Below are positions 1 through 7,076 of a stretch of 26,935 bases of DNA, piece after piece. Both the position numbers and the translations under genes were made by a program. The stretch comes from Oscillospiraceae bacterium. Lineage in GTDB: Bacteria > Bacillota > Clostridia > Oscillospirales > Oscillospiraceae. Where the stretch lies: NCBI GenBank assembly GCA_020025715.1, contig JAHHRQ010000020.1:1-26935 (forward strand), given 5' to 3'. Under the pieces are notes generated by a model. That model saw nothing but the letters and a program-made list of their open reading frames with translations. It made no database searches and was not told the origin of the DNA. How positions within the stretch are numbered: the stretch's first letter is position 1; each line of letters opens with the position of its first letter.

Positions 1-7
1 TGAAGCT

Positions 8-42
8 AAAAAACCGGCACCGCTCAGCGGTGCCGGTTTTTT
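8..42. terminator. Bidirectional terminator after dapF
   Basis: A 10-bp GC-rich stem (14-23 pairs with 27-36, three-base loop) has an A6 run on its left (8-13) and a T6 run on its right (37-42). It could therefore terminate on both strands. It starts two bases past the dapF stop codon, so it most likely ends the pyrophosphatase-dapF transcript. It may also end a gene arriving from the left, which lies outside the window. Confidence 0.9.
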
Positions 43-43
43 G

Positions 44-880
44 TTATATTAAGTCCTCATCCAGAATTTCGCCCTCGCAGACGATGTTAGTGGGGCCGGA
101 GAGATAAAGGTCATAAATTTTTCCCTTATCCTCAGTAAGGTCTACGGACAGTTCGCCGCCCGAATTTAAAAGCTTGATATTTTTGTCGCTCACAAGACCA
201 AGCATGTGGAAAACTGCGGCGGAAGAGCCGGAGCCTGTGCCGCATGCCAGGGTGAAATCTTCAACTCCACGCTCATAGGTCATGATTTTAAGGGTGTTTT
301 CGGAAACAAGCTTTACGAAGTTCACATTTGCACCCTTGGGGAAGCCGGAATAGAAGCGGAGCTTTCTGCCCAGCTCGCGAAGTTCGTCTCTGTCCCATTC
401 ATCAAGCTCCGGCATATTCACCACAGCATGAGGAATTCCGGGATCACCCAGCACAATATAGGAAAGAGTAATCTCTTTTTCGTCTATTATGACTTTTTTG
501 TTCAGCTCAATAACACTTGGGTCATTTAAACGCACCCTGTAAATGCGGGGGCTGAGCCTTTCGCCGGTTACAAGTCCGGCAGTAGTTTCCACCTTCTGAA
601 CTTCCCCTGCAAGGCCGTTTTCATAGCCGTAGCGGGAGATGCAGCGGGCACCGTTGCCGCACATTTCGCCCAATGAGCCGTCAGAATTATAAAAGCGCAT
701 TCCGTAATCGCCGGAACCCTCCGCCTTTACTATCACCATAAGCCCGTCAGCACCGATAGAGGTGTGATAAGCGCATAGCTTTTGAGCAAGCCGGGGATAA
801 TCCTTTTCAGGAATATCCCCGGCAATGTTGTTAATGATAATAAAGTCGTTGCCGGCACCGTGCATTTTTGTAAAATGCAT
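44..880 (-). CDS. dapF: Diaminopimelate epimerase
   Basis: DapF interconverts LL- and meso-diaminopimelate in the lysine and peptidoglycan precursor pathway, in the cytoplasm. The 278-residue length is normal for the family. The N-terminus (FTKMHGAGNDF) is the family signature. The two catalytic cysteines are visible: C74 in MCGNGARC and C213 in ACGTGSGSS, one near the middle of each half of the pseudo-symmetric fold. The ATG is three bases downstream of the pyrophosphatase stop codon, with only a weak GGGG-type ribosome binding site inside that gene's end, so translation is probably coupled. The two genes appear to share the promoter at 2561-2589 and the terminator at 8-42. The family assignment is secure. 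The link to the pyrophosphatase looks like co-expression rather than a shared pathway. Confidence 0.97.
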   Translation of the reverse strand: MHFTKMHGAGNDFIIINNIAGDIPEKDYPRLAQKLCAYHTSIGADGLMVIVKAEGSGDYGMRFYNSDGSLGEMCGNGARCISRYGYENGLAGEVQKVETTAGLVTGERLSPRIYRVRLNDPSVIELNKKVIIDEKEITLSYIVLGDPGIPHAVVNMPELDEWDRDELRELGRKLRFYSGFPKGANVNFVKLVSENTLKIMTYERGVEDFTLACGTGSGSSAAVFHMLGLVSDKNIKLLNSGGELSVDLTEDKGKIYDLYLSGPTNIVCEGEILDEDLI

Positions 881-883
881 GAA

Positions 884-2497
884 TTAACCCCACAGAGCGG
901 TGAGCATGGGGATGATCTGCTTCTTTCTGGACATAACGCCCTCGAGGAAGAAGTGGTTATCCTTAGGCTCAACGGAGAAGGCCTGCTTAATATCCTCGTC
1001 GCCGCCCACATAGTAAATGTGGCTTCCTTCCAGAAGAACGTCGGTGATCATAAGCATTACGATGTCGAAGCCGTTTGTTTCCTTGAGCTTTCTCATCATG
1101 TCTAAGAACTCGTCCTGACGGGCGATCAGAGAGCTGGAGTCGGCACAGGTGATCTGGCTGACGCCGATGTTCTGCTCGGAAATGTGGAACTGCTTGTAGT
1201 CGGTCTTGAAGAGCTCCTCGGCGGTCTTGGTTTCAGCACCGGAGACGGAGAACAGCTGCTTGCCCAGATCTTCAACGCTTACTCTTGCAATTCTTGCCAG
1301 TCTCTCTGCCATAGCTATATCACGCTTTGTGCAGGTGGGAGACTTGAACATAACGGTATCGGACAGAATAGCAGCAGCCATAAGACCTGCCATCTTGGGA
1401 GAGGGCATTACCCCGCGCTCCTGATACATGGAGGCGATAATGGTGTTGGTGCTGCCTACGGCCTCGTTTCTGACCCAGATAGGCTGTCTGGTCTGAATAT
1501 CTGCCAGACGGTGGTGGTCGATAATTTCCAGAATTTCAACCTGATCCAGACCGGGAACAGACTGGGCGGCCTCGTTGTGGTCAACCAGAACTACTCTCTT
1601 GCGTCTGGGATTTAACAGGTGGAATCGGGACAGAGTGCCCACAACATGGCCCTGTTCATCCAGAACGGGGTAGCTTCTGTAACGGCTCTTTAAAAGGGTT
1701 TCCTTAACGTCATCTATGTAATCTGTCTGATTGAAGCAGATAATGTTGTCGGTGTGGCAGACTCTCTGTACGGGAATTGCCTGATGAATAACACGTGCAG
1801 TCTTTCTTGCGTCAAGAGGAGTGAACACAATGGGGGTGGGGCCTTCGTGGTTTGCAAGCTCGGGAGAAATATCTGCCTGACAGATGATAAGGCAGCTTAC
1901 ATTTGCGTCCAGAGCCTGCTTTATAAGCTCAGGCTGATTACCGCAGATAAGTATGCTGTTTTCGCTCAGCAGAGTGGGATCATCATAGGACTGGGGCAGA
2001 GCAATGCACACATCGCCGGAGACTTCCTCAGGCAGACGGCCGAACTCGTTTACCAGCTGTCCTTCCAGAACACTCAGCAGGTTAAACAGGGGCAGACCGT
2101 CAATGTGGTTATTGTAAATGGTCTGCATGTCGTAGGTTGCAATGTCGCCTGCGGAGAGCATACCGTAAAGGGTGCTGTCCTCATTGAGTATGGGAATGGT
2201 GGCTATTTTGCCCTCACGCATGGTGCGCCATGCAAGGTCAACGGTGACGGAGCGGTTAAGCTCGGGAGGACGGTCGTAGTCCAGATCACGGACCTGAGTA
2301 CGCATGTTTTTAATGTACTCAGGAGGCTCAAAACCGAAGCGGTTGAGCACGTTTTTAGTTTCGTCGTTTATGGCGCCGATACGTACGGCTTTATACTCTC
2401 TGTCTCCGAGAGCGTTTCTCAAATTCGCATAAGCCATAGCAGCAGCTATGGAATCAGTATCCGGATTTCTGTGTCCGGTAACATATATTTCGTTCAT
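884..2497 (-). CDS. CBS/DRTGG-domain manganese-dependent inorganic pyrophosphatase (family II)
   Basis: This cytoplasmic enzyme hydrolyses pyrophosphate to phosphate, pulling biosynthetic reactions forward. The metal-binding DHH motifs are visible: GHRNPDTDS at residues 8-16, VDHNE, and the IIDHH triad. A GSTNT motif follows, and the C-terminal DHHA2 signature SRKKQ is close to the end. A regulatory insert lies between the first two DHH parts: CBS at about 75-120, DRTGG at about 165-270, and a second CBS at about 275-325. In this subfamily the CBS pair binds adenine nucleotides and tunes activity. I chose the ATG at 2497 (537 aa) because AAGGAAAG precedes it. A longer reading starting at 2557 would begin almost on the predicted transcription start and has no ribosome binding site. 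The gene is first in an operon with dapF. Confidence 0.93.
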   Translation of the reverse strand: MNEIYVTGHRNPDTDSIAAAMAYANLRNALGDREYKAVRIGAINDETKNVLNRFGFEPPEYIKNMRTQVRDLDYDRPPELNRSVTVDLAWRTMREGKIATIPILNEDSTLYGMLSAGDIATYDMQTIYNNHIDGLPLFNLLSVLEGQLVNEFGRLPEEVSGDVCIALPQSYDDPTLLSENSILICGNQPELIKQALDANVSCLIICQADISPELANHEGPTPIVFTPLDARKTARVIHQAIPVQRVCHTDNIICFNQTDYIDDVKETLLKSRYRSYPVLDEQGHVVGTLSRFHLLNPRRKRVVLVDHNEAAQSVPGLDQVEILEIIDHHRLADIQTRQPIWVRNEAVGSTNTIIASMYQERGVMPSPKMAGLMAAAILSDTVMFKSPTCTKRDIAMAERLARIARVSVEDLGKQLFSVSGAETKTAEELFKTDYKQFHISEQNIGVSQITCADSSSLIARQDEFLDMMRKLKETNGFDIVMLMITDVLLEGSHIYYVGGDEDIKQAFSVEPKDNHFFLEGVMSRKKQIIPMLTALWG

Positions 2498-2560
2498 ATG
2501 CTTTCCTTTCATATTTTTAACTTCCGATAAAGCCGGAATAGAATTAATTTTATGCAACTA

Positions 2561-2589
2561 ATTATATGAAAAATAAGGGTAAATTTCAA
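2561..2589 (-). promoter_or_regulatory. Promoter of the pyrophosphatase-dapF operon
   Basis: Read on the minus strand: TTGAAA (2584-2589), a 17-base spacer, then a perfect TATAAT (2561-2566). The predicted start is near 2554, giving a leader of about 55 bases. It lies back to back with the peptidase promoter, whose -35 begins at 2596. Confidence 0.8.
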
Positions 2590-2595
2590 GGACTA

Positions 2596-2624
2596 TTTAC
2601 ATTTATTAACTAATGATGTAATAT
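2596..2624 (+). promoter_or_regulatory. Promoter of the M3 lipoprotein peptidase gene
   Basis: TTTACA (2596-2601), a 17-base spacer, then TAATAT (2619-2624). The predicted start is near 2631, about 34 bases before the ATG. The surrounding sequence is very AT-rich. Confidence 0.65.
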
Positions 2625-2664
2625 TCAAATATCTAAAAAAACGAAAAATATTGTAGGAGTCGGC

Positions 2665-4398
2665 ATGAAAAAGAGAATAATCAGACTTTTAGTATGCATT
2701 CTGGCGATGTGTATGCTCTGCGGCTGCGGCTGCGGCGACCCGAACCGGGCTATGCAGGAGCTTATTGCCTCCAGCACCAGAGATAATGCACCGTCATTTG
2801 ACAAAATAGAATATGAGCGTCCGGATATGGAAAAATTCGAAAATGATGTGGAAATGCTTAAAATGGCGCTGGATGAAGATAATTTCGACAAAGTGGCAGA
2901 GTATATAGACCGCTGCTATGAGTATTTTTATAATTTTGACACCATGTACACCATTGCCAACATAAGAAGCTGCACAGACTTGAACGATCAGTTCTATGCG
3001 GAGGAGTACGCATGGTGCGGCAGCAATTACCCCACGGTTCAGCAGCTTATGGATGAAGTGTACTATGCCTGCGGCGCATCCTCAATGGCGGAAAGGATTG
3101 AGGAGGAGCTTTTGTGGGAGGGCTTTGCTCAGGAGTATGCACCGGGTGAAAGCTCTGAGCTGAACGAAGAAGTGGTGGCTCTTATGGAAAAGGAGAGCGA
3201 GCTTTTAAGCCGCTACCGCAGCCTGACTGCCTCACCCGATGTGGAGTTTAAAGAGGGCGCAGAGGCGGACTACGGTGATGCCCTGGCTGAGCTTCAGGAA
3301 ACGGACAATCGGGATGACTTACTCAGCTACTACGACAAATATAACGAGGAATTTGCCGATATATACATCGAGCTTGTGAAAACCAGAAACGCAATGGCTC
3401 AGGCTCTGGGATTTGAGAGCTACGAGCAGATGCAGTATTATTACTTCTTTGAAAGAGATTACAGCCCTGAGCAGGCAGGTAGATACATGGCGGATATAAA
3501 GCAGTATATGGTGCCGTTTTATAAAGAGTACATGGCCTCAAAGCCTTATGAAAATATAATTTATACCCGGTGCGATGAGGAAAAGCTAATATCTGTCCTT
3601 GACACTGCCGCTGAGAATATGGGCGGAACGATTGAATCGGCCTTTGATTTCATGGTGGATAAAAAGCTTTACGATATAAGCTTCAGCGCAGATAAAGCAC
3701 CCATGTCATTCCAGACCTATCTTTCCGACTATGAGTCACCGTTCCTTTTTGTTAACCCTGTGGGAGATACTGAGGACATTATTACATTTTCCCATGAGTT
3801 CGGGCATTTTCTGGATGCCTATGAAAACTTCAATGCCTACGAGACTGTGGATGTGTCGGAAACCTTCTCTCAGGCCATGGAATACCTGATGCTGTTTTAT
3901 TACGGCGACGCTCTCAGCGATGAGCAGTGGGAAAACCTTGTGGCCATTAAGCTTATGGATACGCTGGAAATGTATGTTCAGCAGGCATCCTTTGCGGAGT
4001 TTGAAAGCACGGTTTATTCCACCGACCCTGAGCTTCTCAGCACCGAATTTTTAAATAATCTTTCCTTACAGCTTGCAAAGGATTACGGCTACTGCAACGA
4101 AGAAAACCAGGAATATTTTGCAAAGAGCTGGTGCGATATAGTCCACTTCTTTGAAATGCCCTTCTATATAATTACCTATCCCGTTTCAAATGACGCAGCC
4201 ATGCAGATATTTGAGCTGGAGCTTGCCGAGAGCGGGAAAGGTCTGGAAAAATATCTGGAAATGCTGCCTAGAGAATACGGCAGCTTTATGGAAACCGTCA
4301 TCGGCGGCGGACTGCAAAGCCCCTTTGAGGAGGGAAGAATTCAGAAAGTGGTTCAGGACATGAGCCTGATGCTGGATTATTCCGACATGGCGGCATAA
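2665..4398 (+). CDS. M3-family metallopeptidase, predicted surface lipoprotein
   Basis: This is a zinc peptidase of the M3 (thimet oligopeptidase / oligoendopeptidase F) family, predicted to act on short peptides. HEFGH at residues 377-381 supplies two zinc histidines and the catalytic glutamate. The downstream ETFSQAMEY segment (E399 onward) probably supplies the third ligand. Unlike typical cytosolic M3 enzymes it begins with a lipoprotein signal: a KKR start, a hydrophobic core at residues 6-18 and lipobox LCGC with C21 as the predicted lipidated residue. It should therefore sit on the outer face of the membrane. The 577-residue length fits the family. AGGAG precedes the ATG. It is monocistronic between its own promoter and the terminator at 4401-4436. 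Substrate is unknown. Confidence 0.87.
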   Translation: MKKRIIRLLVCILAMCMLCGCGCGDPNRAMQELIASSTRDNAPSFDKIEYERPDMEKFENDVEMLKMALDEDNFDKVAEYIDRCYEYFYNFDTMYTIANIRSCTDLNDQFYAEEYAWCGSNYPTVQQLMDEVYYACGASSMAERIEEELLWEGFAQEYAPGESSELNEEVVALMEKESELLSRYRSLTASPDVEFKEGAEADYGDALAELQETDNRDDLLSYYDKYNEEFADIYIELVKTRNAMAQALGFESYEQMQYYYFFERDYSPEQAGRYMADIKQYMVPFYKEYMASKPYENIIYTRCDEEKLISVLDTAAENMGGTIESAFDFMVDKKLYDISFSADKAPMSFQTYLSDYESPFLFVNPVGDTEDIITFSHEFGHFLDAYENFNAYETVDVSETFSQAMEYLMLFYYGDALSDEQWENLVAIKLMDTLEMYVQQASFAEFESTVYSTDPELLSTEFLNNLSLQLAKDYGYCNEENQEYFAKSWCDIVHFFEMPFYIITYPVSNDAAMQIFELELAESGKGLEKYLEMLPREYGSFMETVIGGGLQSPFEEGRIQKVVQDMSLMLDYSDMAA

Positions 4399-4400
4399 AG

Positions 4401-4436
4401 AAAAAGCCTCTGTTCAGAGTGAACAGAGGCTTTTTT
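4401..4436. terminator. Bidirectional terminator between the M3 peptidase and ptb-like genes
   Basis: An 11-bp stem (4406-4416 pairs with 4420-4430, three-base loop) is flanked by A5 and T6. It lies between two convergent stop codons (4398 and 4442), so it can serve both genes. Confidence 0.92.
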
Positions 4437-4441
4437 CATAA

Positions 4442-5356
4442 TCAGTTATTCTTTGCATTGATTGCAGCGCAGAAGGCCAGCGACAGGTAGGATACCTCGG
4501 GACTGTCGCTTCTGGAGGTGAGGGCTACGGGAATTTTAGCCCCTACCACAACACCGCAGGTGTGGGCGTGGGCGTGCATCTGCCAGCCCTTGACAATAAG
4601 GTTGCCTGCAAGAAGGCTGGGAGCTATAATACCGTCGAAGTCTCCGCAGCAGGGGTTATCATAGCCCTTTAATCTGGCGGCTTCCTTGGAGAGAATAAGG
4701 TCGTAGGAAATGGGGCCGACCAGCTCGCAGTTTGCAAAGGGGGCCTCCTCCTGTTCTCTTACAAGCTCCTGAGCCTCAATGGTATCATTCATGTGGAAAC
4801 TTACCTGCTCCACAAGGGACAAAAGGGCAATTTTAGGCTTTTCATAGCCCAGAATGTTCAGCGTTTCAACCATATTCTGAATGATTTTCTTCTTCTGCTG
4901 AACGTTAGGCTCTATGGTGACGGTGACATCACCGATTGCAAGGAGCTTGGGGTAATCCGGCATACTGATAAGGTCGATGTGAGTTAAAAGCCTGTCGGTG
5001 CGCAGCTCATTTTTCTTATCCAGCAGGGGAATGAGAAATTCTCTTGTCTGAATATTTCCCCTCATGAGCACGTCGCCCTCACCGCGGTTTATAAGCTCAA
5101 TAGCGGCCTGAGTGACATTTTCCCCGTCCTTTGTCTCCACAAGGCGGTATTCTCTGTCTTTAAACCCGGTTTTCTCCAGCGCGGCTTCGATTTTATCCCG
5201 CTGACCCACCAGAATGAGGGAGACAAAGCCTTCCTCCTGAGCCTTGAACGCACCGGTCAGGATGTTTTCCGCATCTGCGCCTGCTATAACCACTCGCTCG
5301 CGGCGCAGTGACTGCTTTGCACGCTCCACTATCCGGTCAAAACTGTTGTGTTCCAT
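4442..5356 (-). CDS. Phosphate acetyl/butyryltransferase family protein (Ptb-like)
   Basis: The protein belongs to the PTA/PTB family, which exchanges phosphate for CoA on short acyl groups in the cytoplasm. Its 304 residues match phosphate butyryltransferases, and family segments are present: RGNIQTREFL, LRTDRLLTH, the GDFDG stretch and the C-terminal VVVGAKIPVALTSRSDS. The ATG at 5356 follows a good AAAGGAG. No acyl kinase (buk or ack) lies beside it, although ptb is often paired with buk, so the acyl substrate cannot be set from context and some homologues are annotated only as bifunctional enoyl-CoA hydratase/phosphate acetyltransferase. A histidine-rich patch (QMHAHAHTCG) precedes the GVVVGA motif, where I expected less polar residues. 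It is monocistronic with its own promoter and a structured leader. Confidence 0.85.
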   Translation of the reverse strand: MEHNSFDRIVERAKQSLRRERVVIAGADAENILTGAFKAQEEGFVSLILVGQRDKIEAALEKTGFKDREYRLVETKDGENVTQAAIELINRGEGDVLMRGNIQTREFLIPLLDKKNELRTDRLLTHIDLISMPDYPKLLAIGDVTVTIEPNVQQKKKIIQNMVETLNILGYEKPKIALLSLVEQVSFHMNDTIEAQELVREQEEAPFANCELVGPISYDLILSKEAARLKGYDNPCCGDFDGIIAPSLLAGNLIVKGWQMHAHAHTCGVVVGAKIPVALTSRSDSPEVSYLSLAFCAAINAKNN

Positions 5357-5380
5357 ACCCTTCTCCTTTCAATTTATAGG

Positions 5381-5416
5381 TCCGGCTGTTGCCGGATACC
5401 TGCCGTCATGTCGGCA
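5381..5416 (-). promoter_or_regulatory. Two tandem inverted repeats in the ptb-like leader
   Basis: TCCGGC-tgtt-GCCGGA (5381-5396) and the near-perfect 16-base palindrome TGCCGTCATGTCGGCA (5401-5416) are four bases apart, directly after the predicted transcription start near 5420. They could fold as two 5' hairpins in the mRNA or act as operator sites. No T-run follows, so they are not a terminator. Confidence 0.5.
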
Positions 5417-5426
5417 CTTTTAGTAC

Positions 5427-5455
5427 ATTTTACACGATTTTACTATAATATTCAA
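5427..5455 (-). promoter_or_regulatory. Promoter of the ptb-like gene
   Basis: On the minus strand: TTGAAT (5450-5455), a 17-base spacer, then TAAAAT (5427-5432). The predicted start is near 5420, giving a leader of about 64 bases that holds two inverted repeats. Confidence 0.6.
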
Positions 5456-5641
5456 GGACAAAATCCTAAACGTGGCTAATGAAAGCAAAACTGCGTTTAT
5501 GGGTAACTGAAAGCGGCGGAAAGAATGAAAACAGCTGCAAAAGCAACACCGAAAGACAAAATCAGGGCTCATTCCTGCCGTTGAAACAAAATATCGGCGG
5601 ATTGTACAGAATATATTAAAATCAGGCTGAAAATTTCGTCC
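5456..5641. other. Non-coding stretch between the ptb-like and pyr promoters
   Basis: The full gene-free interval is 5357-5746 (390 bases). Apart from the ptb-like leader and promoter on the left and the pyr promoter and leader on the right, this 186-base core shows no convincing gene. A minus-strand 85-codon frame with a TTG start runs through it but lacks a ribosome binding site and overlaps both promoters. I see no riboswitch that I can name. Its right end carries the first copy of a 12-base direct repeat described separately. Confidence 0.6.
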
Positions 5642-5657
5642 TTGACAGGCTGAAAAT
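5623..5657. repeat. Direct repeat CAGGCTGAAAAT flanking and overlapping the pyr -35 box
   Basis: Two exact 12-base copies, 5623-5634 and 5646-5657, are offset by 23 bases. The second begins inside the -35 box (5642-5647) and fills most of the spacer. This placement is what a regulator binding site would have, but chance cannot be excluded for two 12-mers in AT-rich DNA. Confidence 0.5.
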
Positions 5658-5681
5658 CTATGGTATACTGTTGACAATTTG
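5642..5681 (+). promoter_or_regulatory. pyr operon promoter with a slippage-type start (AATTTG)
   Basis: TTGACA (5642-5647), a 16-base spacer, then TATACT (5664-5669). The predicted +1 is A5676, six bases past the -10 box. The initially transcribed sequence would be AAUUUG (5676-5681). That is the start sequence known for E. coli pyrBI, where high UTP causes the nascent transcript to slip on the T tract and abort. The leader is about 70 bases, and I see no PyrR-type attenuator in it. Confidence 0.75.
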
Positions 5682-5699
5682 CGAAGAATTTTTTAAAAT

Positions 5700-5716
5700 C
5701 AGAATTAGAAATTCTG
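5700..5716 (+). repeat. Perfect inverted repeat in the pyr leader
   Basis: CAGAATT-aga-AATTCTG, seven base pairs with a three-base loop, lies in the 5' leader of pyrC about 25 bases after the predicted start and about 15 bases before the AAAGGAG. No T-run follows it, so it is not a terminator. It may be a weak mRNA 5' hairpin. Confidence 0.4.
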
Positions 5717-5746
5717 AGCGCCGCATATAGAAAGGAGCTGCCGACT

Positions 5747-7009
5747 ATGAATTACGTATTAAAGAATGCACTTGTTTTTTCCGGTAACGGATTTTCAAAA
5801 GCTAACGTTTTCATCAGCAACGGCCTTATTGCCGATATTTCCGTCTCTGCTCCCAACGTTGGTGACCTTGTTTTCGATTTTGATAATTGTTATGTTTTTC
5901 CCGGCTTTGTCGATGTTCATGTACATTTGAGAGAGCCGGGTTTTTCATATAAAGAGACTGTTGAGACAGGCTCCATGGCCGGAGCCCACGGCGGATATAC
6001 AACAATCTGTGCCATGCCCAATTTAAACCCGGTGCCTGACTCAATGGAAACTCTTGCCCCTCAGCTTAAACGAATTGAGGAGGGGGCAAAAATAAACGTC
6101 CTGCCCTACGGAGCGGTTACCAAGGGCGAAAAGGGTGAGGAGCTTTCTGATATTGCAGAGCTTGCCCCCTACGTCTGCGCCTTTTCCGATGACGGCAGGG
6201 GAGTGCAGAGTGAAGATATGATGCGCTCTGCCATGAGAGAGATTAAAAAGACCGGCAAAATACTTGCCGCCCATTGTGAAGATAACTCCCTGCTTCACGG
6301 CGGATATATCCATGACGGCGAATATGCCAAAGCCCACGGACACAGAGGCATCTGCTCCGAGAGCGAATGGGGCCCCATAAAGCGGGATATTGAGCTTGTG
6401 CGGGAAACCGGCTGCAACTACCATGTGTGCCACATCTCCACAAAAGAGAGCGTGGAGCTTATTAGAAAGGCCAAAAAGGACGGCCTGCCTGTAAGCTGCG
6501 AAACCGGCCCCCATTACCTCACCATGAACGATTCAATGCTCAAAGAGGACGGACGGTTTAAAATGAACCCGCCTATCCGCTCCGAGGAGGACAGAGCGGC
6601 CCTTATAGAAGGTATTCTGGACGGTACAATAGATATGATTGCCACCGACCACGCTCCCCATTCCGCAGAGGAAAAGAGCAGAGGCCTTGAAAAGAGCCTT
6701 ATGGGTGTTGTGGGTCTTGAAACCGCTTTCCCGGTTCTGTATACAGAGCTTGTGAAAAAGGGCGTTATAAGTCTGGAAAAGCTTATTGAGCTTATGTGCA
6801 TAAACCCAAGAAAGCGATTTAAAATTGCAAGTCCCTTTGAAGTTGGACAGAGCGCCGACTTTACCGTTTATGACCTTAACGCAAAATACACCGTTGACCC
6901 TGAAAAATTTATGACCATGGGCAGGGCAACACCCTTTGAGGGAAAAGAAGTTTACGGCAAGTGCCTTATGACCGCCGTAGGCGGCGAGATTGTCTGGAAA
7001 GACATTTAA
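5747..7009 (+). CDS. pyrC: Dihydroorotase (type I)
   Basis: PyrC cyclises carbamoyl-aspartate to dihydroorotate, the third step of de novo UMP synthesis. The amidohydrolase metal site is visible: HVHLREPG (H58, H60) near the N-terminus, AHCED in the middle, HVCHIS, and ATDHAPHS carrying the catalytic aspartate. The 420-residue length is typical of the type I (Bacillus-like) enzymes rather than the shorter E. coli form. The ATG is preceded by AAAGGAG. It is the first gene of the pyr operon, downstream of the promoter at 5642. A 67-base gap separates it from carB, the largest gap in the operon. Confidence 0.96.
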   Translation: MNYVLKNALVFSGNGFSKANVFISNGLIADISVSAPNVGDLVFDFDNCYVFPGFVDVHVHLREPGFSYKETVETGSMAGAHGGYTTICAMPNLNPVPDSMETLAPQLKRIEEGAKINVLPYGAVTKGEKGEELSDIAELAPYVCAFSDDGRGVQSEDMMRSAMREIKKTGKILAAHCEDNSLLHGGYIHDGEYAKAHGHRGICSESEWGPIKRDIELVRETGCNYHVCHISTKESVELIRKAKKDGLPVSCETGPHYLTMNDSMLKEDGRFKMNPPIRSEEDRAALIEGILDGTIDMIATDHAPHSAEEKSRGLEKSLMGVVGLETAFPVLYTELVKKGVISLEKLIELMCINPRKRFKIASPFEVGQSADFTVYDLNAKYTVDPEKFMTMGRATPFEGKEVYGKCLMTAVGGEIVWKDI

Positions 7010-7010
7010 A

Positions 7011-7040
7011 TAGACATCTTTCAATTTTATTTATTATATA
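7011..7040 (+). promoter_or_regulatory. Possible internal promoter before carB
   Basis: In the AT-rich gap after pyrC, TAGACA (7011-7016) and TATATA (7035-7040) are 18 bases apart. The -10 match is mediocre. It might boost carB and the downstream genes independently of the main promoter. This is a weak call made from sequence alone. Confidence 0.25.
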
Positions 7041-7076
7041 GATAGTTATTTAGAGTACACCAAGGAGGAAATTATT

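Noticed and set aside
1754..2530. A 258-codon plus-strand frame opposite the CBS pyrophosphatase
   Set aside because: The minus strand carries unmistakable DHH, CBS and DRTGG motifs here. The opposite frame has no family features and no start context.
5420..5677. A possible 85-residue Cys/Phe-rich protein on the minus strand between the ptb-like and pyrC genes, and a tiny hydrophobic peptide in another frame there
   Set aside because: The longer frame begins with TTG, lacks a ribosome binding site and would overlap both promoters. The short hydrophobic frame (about 20 codons, SFGVAFAAVF...) has no properly spaced site either. Neither can be supported from sequence alone.
5357..5746. A riboswitch or PyrR-type attenuator ahead of the pyr operon
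   Set aside because: The transcribed leader is only about 70 bases. It holds a seven-bp hairpin without a T-run and no alternative antiterminator stem. I could not match it to a named riboswitch class.
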